This document shows, one piece after another, positions 6,492 to 7,276 of a DNA stretch of 7,276 nt; the first letter of the stretch is position 1, and the number at the start of each line of letters is the position of its first letter. The DNA comes from Nitrospira sp. UBA6909 (GTDB taxonomy: Bacteria; Nitrospirota; Nitrospiria; Nitrospirales; Nitrospiraceae), in assembly GCA_002451055.1 (NCBI GenBank), contig DKBD01000190.1, positions 1 to 7,276 of the forward strand, read 5' to 3'. Under the pieces are notes generated by a model. It saw only the letters and a program-made list of their open reading frames with translations. It was not told where the DNA came from and searched no databases. A program made the translations under genes and the position numbers.

Positions 6492-7276
6492 TTATTTCAC
6501 CTTGGGCCCGAGTCCAAACCCCGGCGGCAACTTTTTTTCTCCCTGTTCATCAGGGGATTCGATGCCGACGATGACCGCATCGCCTTCTTTTAGCGCGCCC
6601 TCCACGATTTCCGTGGAGAGGGAATCGGCAATGCCAGTCGCCACCGGCACTCGGCGGACCTGGCCGGTGCGGTCCTCCACCCAGACATCGGTCGCTTTGC
6701 GATCGATCGGAGCGCCAGGCATCCGAAACCGCAAGGCTCCGTTCGGGACTCTGAGAGGATTCTCCTTCTCTTCGGTCACGATCGTGACGTTCGCGGTCAT
6801 GCCGGGTTTCAGTTTCAAATCCCGGTTGTCTACCGTGATGACGACATCGTAGGTGACGACATTCTGGATACTGATCGGCGCATTGCGGACCTGCGTCACC
6901 ATACCGTCGAACGTATGTTTCGGATAGGCGTCCACGCGGAAGTGAGCCGGTTTGCCTTCCGCCACGCCGCCGATGTCGGATTCGCTCACGTTGGTGTTGA
7001 CCTGCATCTGCGTCAAGTCCTGCGCAATCACGAACAGGGTCGGGGTCTGAAAGCTGGCGACGACGGTTTGGCCGACATCGACGTTGCGGGAAATGACGAT
7101 ACCGTTTACCGGCGAGTAGATTGTGCTGTAACCAAGATCCAACTCGGCGGATGAAAGCGTCGCTTCGGCCTGGTCGGCCTGGGCTTGAGCGACGTCCACC
7201 TGGGCGAGGGCATCACGATAATTGGTTTCGGCAAGGTCGAACTCGGCCTGCGAGACGTAAGCCTGTTCTCTAAGGG
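6492..7276 (-). CDS. MacA/HlyD-type efflux periplasmic adaptor (5' end outside window)
   Basis: The frame is open to the right edge of the window; 260 residues are visible, ending at TAA 6492-6494. The visible protein starts in the descending arm of the alpha-hairpin (SQAEFDLAETNYRDALAQV and Ala/Gln/Glu heptads, residues 1-48). It then enters the lipoyl half-motif (TIYSPVNGIVISRNVDVGQ, about 51-69). A beta-barrel domain (TLFVIAQDLTQMQVNTNVSESDIGGVAEG, then AYPKHTFDGMVTQVR) and a membrane-proximal domain (LRVPNGALRFRM and DAVIVGIE) follow. The tail, EKKLPPGFGLGPKVK, is Pro/Gly-rich. This is the standard order of MacA-like adaptors, which link an inner-membrane permease to an outer-membrane TolC-type channel. 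The permease gene follows after 98 bases. An internal GTG at 7199 falls inside the hairpin and is not a real start. The N-terminal signal or lipid anchor cannot be assessed. Confidence 0.93.
   Translation of the reverse strand, partial: LREQAYVSQAEFDLAETNYRDALAQVDVAQAQADQAEATLSSAELDLGYSTIYSPVNGIVISRNVDVGQTVVASFQTPTLFVIAQDLTQMQVNTNVSESDIGGVAEGKPAHFRVDAYPKHTFDGMVTQVRNAPISIQNVVTYDVVITVDNRDLKLKPGMTANVTIVTEEKENPLRVPNGALRFRMPGAPIDRKATDVWVEDRTGQVRRVPVATGIADSLSTEIVEGALKEGDAVIVGIESPDEQGEKKLPPGFGLGPKVK

Overview
The window is about 7.3 kb of GC-rich bacterial chromosome. It has short, dispersed-looking repeats between some genes and no tRNA, rRNA, CRISPR array, transposase or phage gene that I can see. 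Gene content and repeat style suggest a Nitrospira-type bacterium (Nitrospirota). The content is NiFe-hydrogenase maturation genes, a MacA/MacB-like efflux pair and a PolX-N-terminus-like HhH protein. The spacers carry tandem CGTGAAG units and TGTTCAAT/ATTGAACA repeats. This assignment is inference from memory, not a search result.

Layout. (1) 1-1466, plus strand: the 3' end of hypD and a complete hypE, the last visible genes of a hydrogenase maturation operon. They are separated by a 134-base spacer made largely of repeat-like sequence with an 18-bp perfect palindrome. (2) 1532-1565: a strong GC hairpin between convergent hypE and the next gene. (3) 1573-1788, minus strand: a 71-residue predicted exported peptide whose mature part is two copies of a GGHVVVFSD-containing charged unit. 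(4) About 1955-4159, plus strand: a two-gene unit. The first protein has a sigma-70-region-4-like helix-turn-helix. The second is a single-pass membrane protein with a beta-rich N-terminus, coiled coils and a compact C-terminal domain, arranged as a membrane anti-sigma/sensor protein would be. (5) 7276-4279, minus strand, read leftward: a MacA-like periplasmic adaptor (5' end outside the window), a MacB-like FtsX-family permease, and a helix-hairpin-helix protein.

How the genes work together. HypE makes the cyanide ligand and HypD (with HypC, not visible) assembles the Fe(CN)2CO unit of NiFe hydrogenases. The adaptor and permease should form part of a tripartite ABC efflux or export system; the ATPase is not between them and must lie elsewhere. 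The HhH gene follows the permease by only 15 bases and is probably co-transcribed, although its predicted DNA-binding role has no obvious link to export. The sigma-like/membrane pair is the most interesting unit: it looks like a regulatory module that I cannot place in a named family, and it is divergent from the gene for the small exported repeat peptide.

All noncoding gaps are under 300 bases. The 1789-1954 divergent gap and the 4160-4278 convergent gap hold no promoter or terminator that I can support.
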